DNA from: an uncultured Synechococcaceae cyanobacterium
GTDB taxonomy: Bacteria > Cyanobacteriota > Cyanobacteriia > PCC-6307 > Cyanobiaceae
Direction of reading: 5' to 3'
DNA: 64,000 bases
Assembly: GCA_902634405.1 (NCBI GenBank)
Contig: CACPJY010000002.1
Span: 111,017-175,016, forward strand
The notes under the pieces are model-generated. The model made no database searches. It was not told the DNA's origin and saw nothing but the letters and a program-made list of their open reading frames with translations. Every line of letters begins with the position of its first letter. Within the stretch, counting starts at the first letter, position 1. The translations under genes and the position numbers were made by a program. This document shows positions 50,708-59,477 of this stretch, piece by piece.

Positions 50708-51679
50708 ATGACCGAAGCTCCTCGTAAAGGCCGCTTCGTCTTAGAACTTCCTCATTTTGAGGCCGCTTTGGCTTTGTCTGGTGAGGCTAACCAAACGCTG
50801 GATCATTTAAAAGCTCTCACTGGAGCTTATTTTGTAATAAGGGGCCTTCAACTTGAGATTCAAGGAAGTCCTTCAGAATTAGAAAAAGCAATTGGGGTCC
50901 TAGAGCTAAGTCGGTATTTATGGCAAGAAGGACAGAACCTCTCACTAGTTGACTTAAGAGCAGCTCTAATAGCTCTTAATGAAGGCAAAGCAAATGAACA
51001 TGCTGCTTTAAGAAATGAGGTTCTTGCACGAAGTCAAAGCGGCGAGTTGTTAAGGCCAAGAACATGTAGGCAGAAGGAATATCTCAAGGCAATTCAAAGT
51101 CATGATTTGACATTTGCTATTGGTCCAGCTGGAACAGGGAAAACCTTTCTGGCAACTTTGTTAGGAGTTGGAATGCTTAATGATAGAAGAGTTGAAAGAT
51201 TATTAATAGCTAGACCTGCTATAGAAGCTGGAGAAAGACTTGGCTTTTTACCTGGTGATTTACAACAGAAAGTCGATCCCTTTTTACGACCTATTTACGA
51301 TGCTTTGCATACACTTTTGGGAGTAGAGAAAACATCAATCCTTCTAGAAAGAGGTCTCATTGAAGTTGCTCCATTGGCTTACATGCGAGGGAGGACCCTT
51401 GATAAAGCTTTCGTAATACTTGATGAAGCACAAAACACTACAACATCTCAAATGAGGATGGTGCTTACAAGGTTAGGGGAACATTCACGCATGGTTGTTA
51501 CTGGTGATCTAACACAAGTTGATTTGCCTCATGGACAAGAGAGTGGACTTGCTGAGGCGGTTGAATTGCTTGGCGCTATTGAAGGAGTAAACGTTTGCCA
51601 GCTTACGGCTGAAGACATTGTTAGGCACCCGCTTGTTCAGAAGGTCGTGAATGCATATGCTCGTAAAGACTCCAAGTGA
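50708..51679 (+). CDS. PhoH-like ATPase
   Basis: This 323-residue PhoH-family P-loop protein has an N-terminal KH-like part and an ATPase domain with Walker A AIGPAGTGKTFLATL near residue 139 and Walker B AFVILDEAQNTT near 236. PhoH-like proteins are linked to RNA metabolism in bacteria. The gene follows rpsP by 8 bp. The physiological role is not set by sequence. Confidence 0.92.
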   Translation: MTEAPRKGRFVLELPHFEAALALSGEANQTLDHLKALTGAYFVIRGLQLEIQGSPSELEKAIGVLELSRYLWQEGQNLSLVDLRAALIALNEGKANEHAALRNEVLARSQSGELLRPRTCRQKEYLKAIQSHDLTFAIGPAGTGKTFLATLLGVGMLNDRRVERLLIARPAIEAGERLGFLPGDLQQKVDPFLRPIYDALHTLLGVEKTSILLERGLIEVAPLAYMRGRTLDKAFVILDEAQNTTTSQMRMVLTRLGEHSRMVVTGDLTQVDLPHGQESGLAEAVELLGAIEGVNVCQLTAEDIVRHPLVQKVVNAYARKDSK

Positions 51680-51763
51680 CTAAATAGGGACATCCGCACA
51701 TAAAAATTGGGCAGTATTATGTTTTTCCTGTCAAAGTATGTTTGTTAATTGATCTGGTGAGCT

Positions 51764-52501
51764 ATGCCAGCAAGCAGTAATTTCCAACAGGCCATTAGAG
51801 AGGCACAGTCGAGTGCTTTAGTTGGTCCAAATGTAGTTAATAAAGCTCTGCCATATGTAGGTGGTGGAATGGTCCTAACTGCAGGTGGTGTTATTGGAGG
51901 GCTTTCTCTTCAAGCAACCAATCCAACAATGTTTATGCCCTTGTTTTGGGTTTCATTGATTGGGAACTTGATTCTTTTCTTTGTAGCACAAAATGTAGCT
52001 ATGAAGGCAAACAATTCGACTGCCTTGCCTTTACTTAGTGCTTACAGTTTAATTACTGGCTTCACTCTTAGCGGCATTGTTGCTATTGCTATAGGTACTG
52101 CTGGTATTGGGTCAGTTGGTACAGCTGCTCTTGCTACAGGAATTACTTTTGCAATTGCATCGGTTGTAGGGCGGCGAATGAGCGATAGTGTTGGTCAAGC
52201 CTTGTCGGGAGTAGTAGGTCTAGGCCTCATTGGTTTAATTATTGCAATGGTGGTTCAGATAATTGGAGGTTTGTTTGCACCTGGGATGTTTGGAGGTAGT
52301 GGCTTTGAATTGATGATTGCTGGATTTGGTACCGTTCTCTTTGTGGGAATGTCCTTTGTTGATTTTTACACTATGCCCCGTACCTATAGGGATGATCAAT
52401 ATCTTGCTGGGGCTTTGGGAATGTATTTAACTTATATAAACCTATTTATTTTTATTCTAAGGTTAATGATTGCATTGCAAGGTGGTGGTCGTAGAGATTA
52501 A
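51764..52501 (+). CDS. Bax inhibitor-1/YccA-family membrane protein
   Basis: This is a 245-residue protein with about seven membrane helices. Family features include the N-terminal LVGPNVVNKALPYVGGGMV, SLITGFTLSGIVAIAIG and, near the end, YRDDQYLAGALGMYLTYINLFIFILRLM. It lies in the plasma or thylakoid membrane; the family is proposed to be an ion (Ca2+) channel or a protease modulator. A strong terminator follows. Confidence 0.9.
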   Translation: MPASSNFQQAIREAQSSALVGPNVVNKALPYVGGGMVLTAGGVIGGLSLQATNPTMFMPLFWVSLIGNLILFFVAQNVAMKANNSTALPLLSAYSLITGFTLSGIVAIAIGTAGIGSVGTAALATGITFAIASVVGRRMSDSVGQALSGVVGLGLIGLIIAMVVQIIGGLFAPGMFGGSGFELMIAGFGTVLFVGMSFVDFYTMPRTYRDDQYLAGALGMYLTYINLFIFILRLMIALQGGGRRD

Positions 52502-52525
52502 TCTAATCGAGAAAAATTAAAATTA

Positions 52526-52556
52526 AGAAAGGGGCAATCTGGCCCCTTTTTTAATT
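52526..52556. terminator. Rho-independent terminator, usable in both directions
   Basis: The stem AAAGGGGC / GCCCCTTTT with a short loop is followed by T residues, and the opposite strand begins with an A-rich run, so it can serve the Bax-inhibitor-like gene and the convergent unknown gene. It overlaps the last codons of the latter. Confidence 0.85.
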
Positions 52557-53069
52557 TTCTGCTATTGAATTTATATTTTGGGAAATGGCATCTTTCTGCT
52601 CAGAATCATAATTCCAGCGATTTAAGAATTGCACATCCTCTCCTTTCCCTTTTAACCCGTTGAGAAGTTTTTGGAGACGTTCCTTTACTTGATATGGATC
52701 TAATATTTTTAATATTTCCCTGCATCTTGCAGTTACCCTTTCCGATCCATGACGGGCTATTTCATTTGATTCTCTTAGGTGATGTATCTGCATAGCTGTA
52801 CTCATAGCAAGGTTGCGGACAGTTATGTCGACAATTGGCTCACCAGCTTCCCTAAGCTTCATGACTAATGGATCAGGAAGTCGATCAATTAAAGGACAAT
52901 CGCTAGCAAGGCTTAATACAAAAAAACCCCGAGCCCCATCTGGAGTAAGTATTAACTCACTTATCCTTTCTGCTATTACTTCATCACTAATTTCTTCATT
53001 CTCCCAAGCTTTACACCACATCGCTGCAATTTCTATAGCTTGTTCAAAGCTTGGTGTTTTAGAGCTCAT
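52551..53069 (-). CDS. Conserved-looking cyanobacterial protein of unknown function
   Basis: I do not recognise a domain in this 172-residue, mostly helical, soluble protein. It has FEQAIEIAAMWCKAWENEEI at the start, PDGARGFFVLSLASDCPLID near residue 43 and HGSERVTARCREIL near 115. It diverges from era with about 50 bp between starts, so the two share a promoter region. The last codons lie in the terminator hairpin. Function unknown. Confidence 0.7.
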   Translation of the reverse strand: MSSKTPSFEQAIEIAAMWCKAWENEEISDEVIAERISELILTPDGARGFFVLSLASDCPLIDRLPDPLVMKLREAGEPIVDITVRNLAMSTAMQIHHLRESNEIARHGSERVTARCREILKILDPYQVKERLQKLLNGLKGKGEDVQFLNRWNYDSEQKDAISQNINSIAEN

Positions 53070-53120
53070 CGGTTAATGAATGAATTGGTGACTACCTGTA
53101 AGTCAACTATTTCTCCAATC

Positions 53121-54065
53121 ATGCCAGAATTTGAAAAACAAAATCAGGATTATCGTTCCGGATTTGTCGCTTTGATAGGAAGGCCAAACGTTGGTAAATC
53201 ATCTTTGTTGAATCGTCTTGTAGGCGAAAAGGTTGCGATTACCTCCCCAGTTGCACAAACCACTCGAACAAGACTGAGGGCAATAGTTACCACCCCATAT
53301 GCTCAGCTTGTGATATTGGATACTCCTGGTATCCATAAACCTCATCATTTATTAGGTGAAAGACTAGTTAATAGTGCTCGTTCATCAATTGGAGAGGTTG
53401 ATATTGTTCTTTTGATGTTTGAAGGCTGCCAATCTCCTGGGCGAGGAGATGTTTTCATTGTAAATCTACTTAAACGTAATAAAAAACCTGTGTTTGTCGT
53501 TCTTAATAAGTGGGATTTAGTTCAAGGTGAACAAAGCTTTAACCTCCAATCACAATATGAGCAACTTTTAGATGGAACTGAATGGCCTTTGTATAAATGT
53601 AGTGCAGTTTCTGGAGAAGGTTGTAATGAGATATTAGATTCTTTAGAGCAAAAGTTACCTTTAGGACCGGCATTGTATCCTAAGGGTATGGTCTCTGATC
53701 AACCTGAAAAAGTTTTACTTTCAGAACTTATTCGAGAACAGGTCTTGATCCTTACAAGGGAAGAGATACCACATAGTGTAGCTGTAAGTATTGATAGAAT
53801 AGATGAAATGAAAGAATTAAAAGGTAAGCAGAACACTAAACTTAAGATAGCTATTCTAGCGACTATAATAGTTGAACGTAAAAGTCAAAAAGGTATTTTA
53901 ATTGGGAGAGGGGGCTCAATGTTGAAAAATATTGGTAAAGGTGCACGTCTTCAGATGCAGAATTTCTTTGACGGACCAGTTTACTTAGAATTATTTGTAA
54001 AGGTAATACCTGGTTGGAGAAGTAAACCAGCTCGTTTACAAGAATTAGGCTACGTAGATAGTTGA
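53121..54065 (+). CDS. era: GTPase Era, ribosome assembly factor
   Basis: Era binds the 3' end of 16S rRNA. The start is at the ATG at 53121 (314 residues); the longer frame is antisense to the neighbouring gene. G1 is LIGRPNVGKSSLLNRL, G3 DTPGIHKPHH, G4 VLNKWDL, and the KH domain has LIGRGGSMLKNIGKGAR with VIPGWRSKPARL after it. Length and domain order match the family. Confidence 0.95.
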   Translation: MPEFEKQNQDYRSGFVALIGRPNVGKSSLLNRLVGEKVAITSPVAQTTRTRLRAIVTTPYAQLVILDTPGIHKPHHLLGERLVNSARSSIGEVDIVLLMFEGCQSPGRGDVFIVNLLKRNKKPVFVVLNKWDLVQGEQSFNLQSQYEQLLDGTEWPLYKCSAVSGEGCNEILDSLEQKLPLGPALYPKGMVSDQPEKVLLSELIREQVLILTREEIPHSVAVSIDRIDEMKELKGKQNTKLKIAILATIIVERKSQKGILIGRGGSMLKNIGKGARLQMQNFFDGPVYLELFVKVIPGWRSKPARLQELGYVDS

Positions 54066-54203
54066 TTTGAGTTTACAATTCTCAAATACCTCTAATAATT
54101 GATTAAATAGAGCTTTGGTATTTAATTTATTTCCAATTATAGTGTTAAGCGTTAGTCAAGCTTAATCAATTTCAATTTTCTTTTTAGCAAGTTTTAGGAG
54201 AAT

Positions 54204-55427
54204 ATGGATTCTTATCGAATTGATGTAATTAGTCTCTTCCCAGGGGCTTTTGACTCGCTTAATAAGCTGGGGGTTATAGGACGTGCATTTTCTTCGGATC
54301 TTGCCAAACTCTATGTTCACAACCCCAGAGATTTCGCTCTAGATCGATATAGAAAAGTTGATGATGAGCCTTATGGAGGAGGACCTGGGATGGTTATTAA
54401 ACCTGAACCAGTTTTTGCCGCTTTTGATTCTATTCCCGCAACCTTTACAAGAAGGGTTGTTTTGCTTACCCCCCAGGGTCGACCTCTACAACAATGTGAT
54501 TTGCAAAGGCTTGCTCTATCACATGATCATTTAGTTCTTATTTGTGGGCAATATGAGGGATTTGATGAAAGAATCAGGACCTTGGCTGATGAAGAGATTT
54601 GTGTTGGTGATTTTGTTGTGACAGGTGGAGAACTACCTGCTATGACGTTGATAAATGGAGTTGTGCGACTGCTTCCTGGAACCGTGGGTAGTTCAGATTC
54701 ATTAGTGGATGAGAGCCATTCGTCAAATTTGCTTGAACATCCTCATTACACAAGACCTGCTCGATTTAGAGATATGGTCGTTCCAAAAGTATTACTTAGT
54801 GGAGACCACAAAGCTATAAATTTATGGCGTCAAAACCAAAGAGAACTCCGCACTAAAAACAGAAGACCTGATCTTTTTTCTCGTTGGGTTGCAAATCAGG
54901 ACCCTAGAGCATTGAGAATGGATTCAATTGATTCGAATGCCATGAATTTGCGAATTGGCAACGGTTACGACATCCATAGACTTGTCAAGGGGCGGCCTTT
55001 AATAATCGGGGGTGTAGAACTAAAACATCCAGATGGGTTGGGACTTGATGGTCATAGCGATGCTGACGTTTTGGTACATGCAGTAATGGATGCTTTGCTT
55101 GGAGCTCTAGCTCTTGGGGATATCGGCAAGTATTTCCCCCCTGAAGATCCCAAATGGCTTGGAGCTGACAGTATGGAACTTTTGGAAAAAGTGGTTGAGT
55201 TGGTTGGTCAGAATGGTTGGCGAATAATAAATTCTGATGCTGTACTAGTTGCTGAGCGACCAAAAATCAAACCTCATATAAATACGATGAGATCTAATCT
55301 GGCAAAAAGAATGAATGTAGAGGTTGATGCAGTAGGCGTAAAAGCAACTACAAATGAGTGTCTTGGTGCAGAGGGCCGGGAGGAGGGAATTAGTTGTCAA
55401 GCCGTTGTATTGCTTCAAAACTCATGA
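54204..55427 (+). CDS. trmD-ispF: In-frame fusion of tRNA (guanine-N1)-methyltransferase and MECDP synthase (TrmD-IspF)
   Basis: One open frame of 407 residues encodes two complete enzymes. TrmD (about 1-235) has [32 protein letters not shown], the [14 protein letters not shown] segment and [13 protein letters not shown]; it makes m1G37 in tRNA. IspF (from Met247) has [15 protein letters not shown] with metal ligands Asp and His, [22 protein letters not shown] and [14 protein letters not shown]; it makes 2-C-methyl-D-erythritol 2,4-cyclodiphosphate. The linker is about 15 residues. The ATG at 54942 in frame could also start a separate IspF. No stop lies between. Confidence 0.9.
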   Translation: MDSYRIDVISLFPGAFDSLNKLGVIGRAFSSDLAKLYVHNPRDFALDRYRKVDDEPYGGGPGMVIKPEPVFAAFDSIPATFTRRVVLLTPQGRPLQQCDLQRLALSHDHLVLICGQYEGFDERIRTLADEEICVGDFVVTGGELPAMTLINGVVRLLPGTVGSSDSLVDESHSSNLLEHPHYTRPARFRDMVVPKVLLSGDHKAINLWRQNQRELRTKNRRPDLFSRWVANQDPRALRMDSIDSNAMNLRIGNGYDIHRLVKGRPLIIGGVELKHPDGLGLDGHSDADVLVHAVMDALLGALALGDIGKYFPPEDPKWLGADSMELLEKVVELVGQNGWRIINSDAVLVAERPKIKPHINTMRSNLAKRMNVEVDAVGVKATTNECLGAEGREEGISCQAVVLLQNS

Positions 55428-55867
55428 AAGCTTCTTCTCTTAAAGATTTTTGGTTGGGACTCATTAAATATGTTGCAATATTGATTTGTGTTTTTATGAT
55501 CTTTTCTTGTCAAGTGAGAGCTGAAGCTTTGGAAGGTTGGAATTTAGATAGGGTCTCTATTGAATATCTTCGCCTTGATGTCCCAGTAGAGTTTCGTGAG
55601 GCATGGTTGAGAGCAGAAAAAGATTCTTGGAGTCTTTGGTTGGAAAATCAAAAAGGTTTTCTAGACCGACAACTCTTTTGGGATAGAGATAGAAATGAAG
55701 GTCATATTTTTATTCGTTGGTCTAGCAGAAATGATTGGAAATCAATTTCTCAAGAAGAATTAAATTTAGTTCAGAAAAGATTTGAATCTCTATCTAGGGA
55801 ATTTACTGGTCAACTAAATGGCAACCCTTTCCCTATTACCCGTGAAGCTGAGTTAATCCCTCAATGA
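55424..55867 (+). CDS. TIGR03792-type exported protein
   Basis: I start it at the ATG at 55424, overlapping the previous stop as ATGA, giving 147 residues. An N-terminal hydrophobic segment ([13 protein letters not shown] with Cys) may be a signal or lipoprotein anchor. The domain shows [39 protein letters not shown] and [16 protein letters not shown], as I recall for the cyanobacterial TIGR03792 family. Its function is unknown. Its stop overlaps the larB start (ATGA). Confidence 0.75.
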   Translation: MKASSLKDFWLGLIKYVAILICVFMIFSCQVRAEALEGWNLDRVSIEYLRLDVPVEFREAWLRAEKDSWSLWLENQKGFLDRQLFWDRDRNEGHIFIRWSSRNDWKSISQEELNLVQKRFESLSREFTGQLNGNPFPITREAELIPQ

Positions 55868-56541
55868 CTTCTCCCCAGATAAGACTTGACCTGGAACGTG
55901 AAAATAGGATTGGGATGGTTGAGGCCATATGGGGCGAACATAAAACACATGAGCAAATTGCTGAAATTTTTTCAAAGCTAGAAGCTCTCAAAAAGCCTGC
56001 ATTTGTAACAAGAGTGGATTCTGTCAAGGCGTCAAAAGTCGCCAGTATTTTTCGTGGTTCAGTTGAATTTCATCAGCAAGCTCGTTGTTTAACAATGGGC
56101 ACTCCACTTGATTTAAATAGTTCTTGGGGGGATGTTTTTGTATTAAGTGGAGGTACTAGTGATTTGCAAGTTGCTTCTGAGGCAGATCTTGCTCTTCGAT
56201 GGCATGGAATTTCTTCTCAACTCTTTTTGGATGTTGGAGTTGCTGGATTGCAGAGACTTCTTGATCAACTTCCAAAAATAAGTAGAGCAACTGCTCTTAT
56301 TGCTTGTGCTGGTATGGAGGGAGCATTGCCAACTGTCCTTACAGGCTTGGTACCTCAGCCTGTTATTGGAGTGCCTATCTCAGTGGGGTACGGAGTTAGC
56401 GCAGGAGGGAGATCTGCTTTGAATGGAATGTTATCTAGTTGTGCACCTGGCCTTGTAATAGTGAATATTGATAATGGATATGGAGCAGCGATGGCAGCGC
56501 TGAGGATTGTTAAATCTCTTGCTAATAGTTCTAAAACCTAG
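55864..56541 (+). CDS. larB: LarB, nickel-pincer cofactor biosynthesis carboxylase/hydrolase
   Basis: This 225-residue PurE-like protein has VFVLSGGTSDLQVASEADL near residue 92, ACAGMEGALPTVLTG near 148, IGVPISVGYGVS near 169 and VNIDNGYGAAMAALRI near 200, all LarB signatures. LarB carboxylates nicotinic acid adenine dinucleotide and removes AMP on the way to the nickel pincer cofactor of lactate racemase and relatives. larC, larE and larA are not in the window. It is coupled to the gene in front. Confidence 0.88.
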   Translation: MTSPQIRLDLERENRIGMVEAIWGEHKTHEQIAEIFSKLEALKKPAFVTRVDSVKASKVASIFRGSVEFHQQARCLTMGTPLDLNSSWGDVFVLSGGTSDLQVASEADLALRWHGISSQLFLDVGVAGLQRLLDQLPKISRATALIACAGMEGALPTVLTGLVPQPVIGVPISVGYGVSAGGRSALNGMLSSCAPGLVIVNIDNGYGAAMAALRIVKSLANSSKT

Positions 56542-56547
56542 GAAATT

Positions 56548-56715
56548 CTAAGTATGAGATGAGTCTTGCAGTAGGCAACTATCGGAATGTGTGTTTATTT
56601 CAAGTATGTTTTCTACCCATAATTTCATAGATGTTGGTAGTCGACCTTGTTGGTAGCGTAAAAGGGCCTCCATCAAAACTGGTGTGTTGACCCATTGCAG
56701 AGGTCTTCTAGACAT
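56548..56715 (-). CDS. Small protein of 55 residues, newly noted
   Basis: An ATG frame of 55 codons ends at a TAG. The product begins MSRRPLQWVNTPVLMEALLR, then YQQGRLPTSMKLWVENIL, and looks like a folded helical protein rather than chance sequence; the C-terminus has Cys and His. It lies on the strand opposite to larB and about 66 bp after another small gene on the same strand. Family unknown to me. Confidence 0.55.
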   Translation of the reverse strand: MSRRPLQWVNTPVLMEALLRYQQGRLPTSMKLWVENILEINTHSDSCLLQDSSHT

Positions 56716-56781
56716 TCAGTATTTATTAGTTCACTCAAAATTGCAGCAACCGAGCAAATTGTGCAAGGGGGAATGCAGAAA

Positions 56782-56952
56782 TTAATCTGAATCTTCGTAT
56801 TTGGTACCAAGTCTGGTTAGTTCATTGCTGTGATTTGCAGATTCTTCTACATCAAGCAGACGGTTTACCAGCGCTGAAAGATCGCTAGGTGCCAATTCAC
56901 CATTGCTCTCCCACTTCATGGTTCGTGTATCAGGGCGTGAGGAACTGGACAC
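56782..56952 (-). CDS. Small acidic protein of 56 residues, newly noted
   Basis: A GTG frame of 56 codons (ATG alternative at 56919) encodes SSSSRPDTRTMKWES followed by a helical segment SDLSALVNRLLDVEESANHS and an acidic end (KYEDSD). It is Ser- and Glu-rich with a clear amphipathic pattern. It is upstream of the 55-residue gene, so the two may be an operon. No function is known to me. Confidence 0.55.
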   Translation of the reverse strand: MSSSSRPDTRTMKWESNGELAPSDLSALVNRLLDVEESANHSNELTRLGTKYEDSD

Positions 56953-57070
56953 CTTTGTTTAAAAAACTCATGACAATGTATATGTCTCGAAGCCCTGATT
57001 TTGTTCGTGTTGCACAATATTCGTGGAAGAAATTGTAAAGAATTTGTTGAAGGCCCAATATCAAACCTTT

Positions 57071-58039
57071 TTAAAGGTGTTGCAAGTTTGGATAGGTTGT
57101 CAATAAATCGCCTGAGGTTAGGACTTCTCCAATTCCTTCAGGCTGCCAAATGACCTCTATTGCCATCAAATCATTAGAGGATATAGATCCAATTATTCTC
57201 AATGCCTCTTTAAGGTCTTGCTCTGTGCTACATTTTTTAAGATTTAAATTTTGTTTAGAAGCAATTAATACAGTTACTGCAATGTATTCATTGCCAACAT
57301 CAGCATCGCCAGGCTTTTTTGTAGATGAGTTATTTGAATTTAGATTGCCGGATACATTAATTGTGATTTCTTCTTTTAACTTGCTTCTCTCAGTTAGAGA
57401 GAGTCTATTAAAGGTTGTTTCTGCTGAATTAAAGGGTACTTGCCCATTCTCTAAGTTTGCGTATACCCATAGGTCCGGCTGTCTGAGAAGTGCAAGAGTT
57501 GTGTCTTGAAGAACTCTTTGTAGTCCTAGAGGAGATGCCGTATCAGCAGTTGATGCAAGCTCTCTAAGGTCTTTTTGGACCTCTTTTGCTTTAGCAAGAA
57601 GTCCTAATTGTAATTGTGAAATTGTTACTGGGCCTAACTGGTTTTGAGCAGTTATTCCGTAATCGCTAATTAGTGGTCTTTGACCTGAAGAACTTCCTCT
57701 TACGGCATTAATTATCACTCCGACAATGGACATTAGAACTAGGAATCCAAATAGGCCTCCACCTCCAAACCCAAAAAAAGGTATTAAAAATGGGAAGCCA
57801 ATCCCTCCTCCTCTATATCCGCCATATCCGCCATATCCGCCAGGATAACCACCTCTATAACCACCTGATCTAGGAATAGAAGGAGCCCTAAAGCTTCCTC
57901 CTCCAATACGACCCCCACTTGCTGCAAAACTGGTTTGGGGTTGAGCAATGATTAAACCGACAAGAAATATCGGGATTAACAAGAAAGTTAACCAGCGTTT
58001 TATTTTTTTAGATTGATTCGACAATGGTAGAAGGGCCAT
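57071..58039 (-). CDS. DUF1517 protein with Gly/Tyr-rich region
   Basis: I place the start at the ATG at 58039 (322 residues), which avoids overlap with thiS. A signal or membrane segment lies at about residues 14-38 (LTFLLIPIFLVGLIIA), followed by a Gly/Tyr/Arg-rich stretch built of GGY units (about 42-80), a second membrane segment (about 88-115) and the DUF1517 domain (VSQ, TISQLQLGLLAKA, FNRLSLTERSKLKEE, VTVLIA). The family is known in cyanobacteria and chloroplasts with unknown function. Confidence 0.83.
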   Translation of the reverse strand: MALLPLSNQSKKIKRWLTFLLIPIFLVGLIIAQPQTSFAASGGRIGGGSFRAPSIPRSGGYRGGYPGGYGGYGGYRGGGIGFPFLIPFFGFGGGGLFGFLVLMSIVGVIINAVRGSSSGQRPLISDYGITAQNQLGPVTISQLQLGLLAKAKEVQKDLRELASTADTASPLGLQRVLQDTTLALLRQPDLWVYANLENGQVPFNSAETTFNRLSLTERSKLKEEITINVSGNLNSNNSSTKKPGDADVGNEYIAVTVLIASKQNLNLKKCSTEQDLKEALRIIGSISSNDLMAIEVIWQPEGIGEVLTSGDLLTTYPNLQHL

Positions 58040-58064
58040 TGCAAAAAAAGGATTTTCAGTGACT

Positions 58065-58280
58065 CTAATTGCCTCCCCCAACTATCGTGACAATCTCCAT
58101 GTTGTCACCATCTTTAATTTCTTGGTTTTCCCAATATGTAGGAGTAACAATACGCCCATTCAACTCAACAACCACAAGATCTGGTTCATGGCCTAGCTGC
58201 TTTATTACATTTTTGAGATTTGGTTGGTTTAGTGCGGCTGGATCAATAAACCTTGTATTCCCATTGACTTTTATATTCAT
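58065..58280 (-). CDS. thiS: Sulfur carrier protein ThiS with an extra C-terminal Asn
   Basis: ThiS carries sulfur as thiocarboxylate for the thiazole ring of thiamine. This 71-residue ubiquitin-fold protein ends in VTIVGGGN rather than at the di-Gly. Either the last Asn is removed or the end is tolerated; from memory some cyanobacterial ThiS proteins have such an extra residue. It overlaps thiE by 4 bp (ATGA), so the two are co-translated. Confidence 0.88.
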   Translation of the reverse strand: MNIKVNGNTRFIDPAALNQPNLKNVIKQLGHEPDLVVVELNGRIVTPTYWENQEIKDGDNMEIVTIVGGGN

Positions 58281-59323
58281 TGGATTCTTTTTAAAAGCTC
58301 TGAAGCAGAGTCTTGTGGATTTTCTGAAGCCATGATCGCACCCGAAACTGCTATTCGAGTGCAGCCAGATTTACGAACTTCTTCGACATTTGTCGTATTG
58401 ATTCCACCTATGGCAAACCAAGGGAGCGTTATGTTTTCAGAAGCGAGATTTATCAAACTAGTTCCTTTACCTGTTAATGATTTTTTCGTCGCTGTATCGT
58501 AAATAGGTCCTACACCGAGATAATCACAATCCTCTTTTTGAGCAATTGACATTTCATCACGAGAACTTGTTGATTTGCCAATTATTCGACTTTCACCTAG
58601 AAGTGACCTTGCTATATCAATAGGCATGTCATTTTGGCCAAGATGAACACCATCTGCCTCAACGGCAAGAGCTAGATCTATCCGGTCATTAATAATAAAA
58701 AGAACTCCATATCTTTTACAAATTGATGAAAGCTCTTTGGCCTCTTTTATTCTGTCAAAATCTGTTCCTTCTTTAAGCCTGTATTGAATCATTTTTACAC
58801 CTGAATTAATCACACTAGATACTATTTTTATTAGATTATCTGAAGGGTTGGTTACAAGACATAAATTGCATAAAATTAGTTTTCTATGCCTCTCAAATGA
58901 CAAAGTCTCTTCTATTAATTTTGTCTCTAGCTCGTATAACTCATAGCGCATAGATGCCGCACTTTTTGCGAGTAATGGATCTGTAATACGTGAAAATTCT
59001 TCTAAAACTCTTAAAGCTTCTTGGACACGAGCGAAGTTTGCTTCGAGGATAGCTTTAACTGTTTTTCTTTTTTGTTGTTCCTTATGTTGAAGACCTACAC
59101 CAAGGTCTTTGCTAGGGCATCTTGCTTGCTTATAAATATGCTTATGATGATGTCCAAGCGTTTGTCTATGGTTTTTAAGGGTGATGACTAATTTCTCTTG
59201 GTTAGTGCTATATCGGCACCAATCCTCGATCACCCGAAGACCTTCTCGAGCTCTATCTAGATTTGCATCTATGAGCTGAGCAACACGGAAATCACTTAAT
59301 TGAACATCAGACATGATTTTCAT
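58277..59323 (-). CDS. thiE: Thiamine-phosphate synthase with N-terminal extension
   Basis: ThiE couples the pyrimidine and thiazole parts of thiamine. The C-terminal TIM barrel (about residues 150-348) has MIQYRLKEG, FIINDRIDLALAVEADGVHLGQ, YLGVGPIYDTATKK and PWFAIGGIN. The N-terminal 145 residues form an extra helical domain (IDANLDRAREGLRVIEDWCRY) characteristic of cyanobacterial ThiE. An alternative start is the second Met. It precedes thiS. Confidence 0.93.
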   Translation of the reverse strand: MKIMSDVQLSDFRVAQLIDANLDRAREGLRVIEDWCRYSTNQEKLVITLKNHRQTLGHHHKHIYKQARCPSKDLGVGLQHKEQQKRKTVKAILEANFARVQEALRVLEEFSRITDPLLAKSAASMRYELYELETKLIEETLSFERHRKLILCNLCLVTNPSDNLIKIVSSVINSGVKMIQYRLKEGTDFDRIKEAKELSSICKRYGVLFIINDRIDLALAVEADGVHLGQNDMPIDIARSLLGESRIIGKSTSSRDEMSIAQKEDCDYLGVGPIYDTATKKSLTGKGTSLINLASENITLPWFAIGGINTTNVEEVRKSGCTRIAVSGAIMASENPQDSASELLKRIQ

Positions 59324-59357
59324 GCCAATCTTGGCATAATCACATGCTAACTAGTTC

Positions 59358-59477
59358 ATGGAGAATGGAGAGTCACAGAGCACAATTAATGTCCTTGTAT
59401 GGGGTGTCCTTTTACTAGGGGGGATTGGGTTTTTTATTGTTTGGGGATTGACTAATGCTTATCCAACTCCGCTTTAG
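59358..59477 (+). CDS. Small single-span membrane peptide of 39 residues
   Basis: An ATG frame of 39 codons encodes a polar start (ENGESQSTIN), one transmembrane helix (VLVWGVLLLGGIGFFIVWGL) and NAYPTPL. This size and layout are like the one-helix subunits of photosynthetic and NDH-1 complexes. I cannot say which; an NDH-1 or photosystem accessory subunit is a guess. It overlaps the end of the frameshifted ribF C-terminus by about 26 bp on the other strand. Confidence 0.6.
   Translation: MENGESQSTINVLVWGVLLLGGIGFFIVWGLTNAYPTPL

Noticed and set aside
53040..53120. Longer N-terminus of era
   Set aside because: It runs antisense into the neighbouring gene, and the family start fits the ATG at 53121.
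57150..57509. 119-codon frame opposite the DUF1517 gene
   Set aside because: It is antisense to a recognised family gene and has no support of its own.
57822..57845. Tandem short repeat (CCGCCATAT units)
   Set aside because: It is the coding of Gly-Gly-Tyr repeats in the DUF1517 protein, not an independent repeat element.
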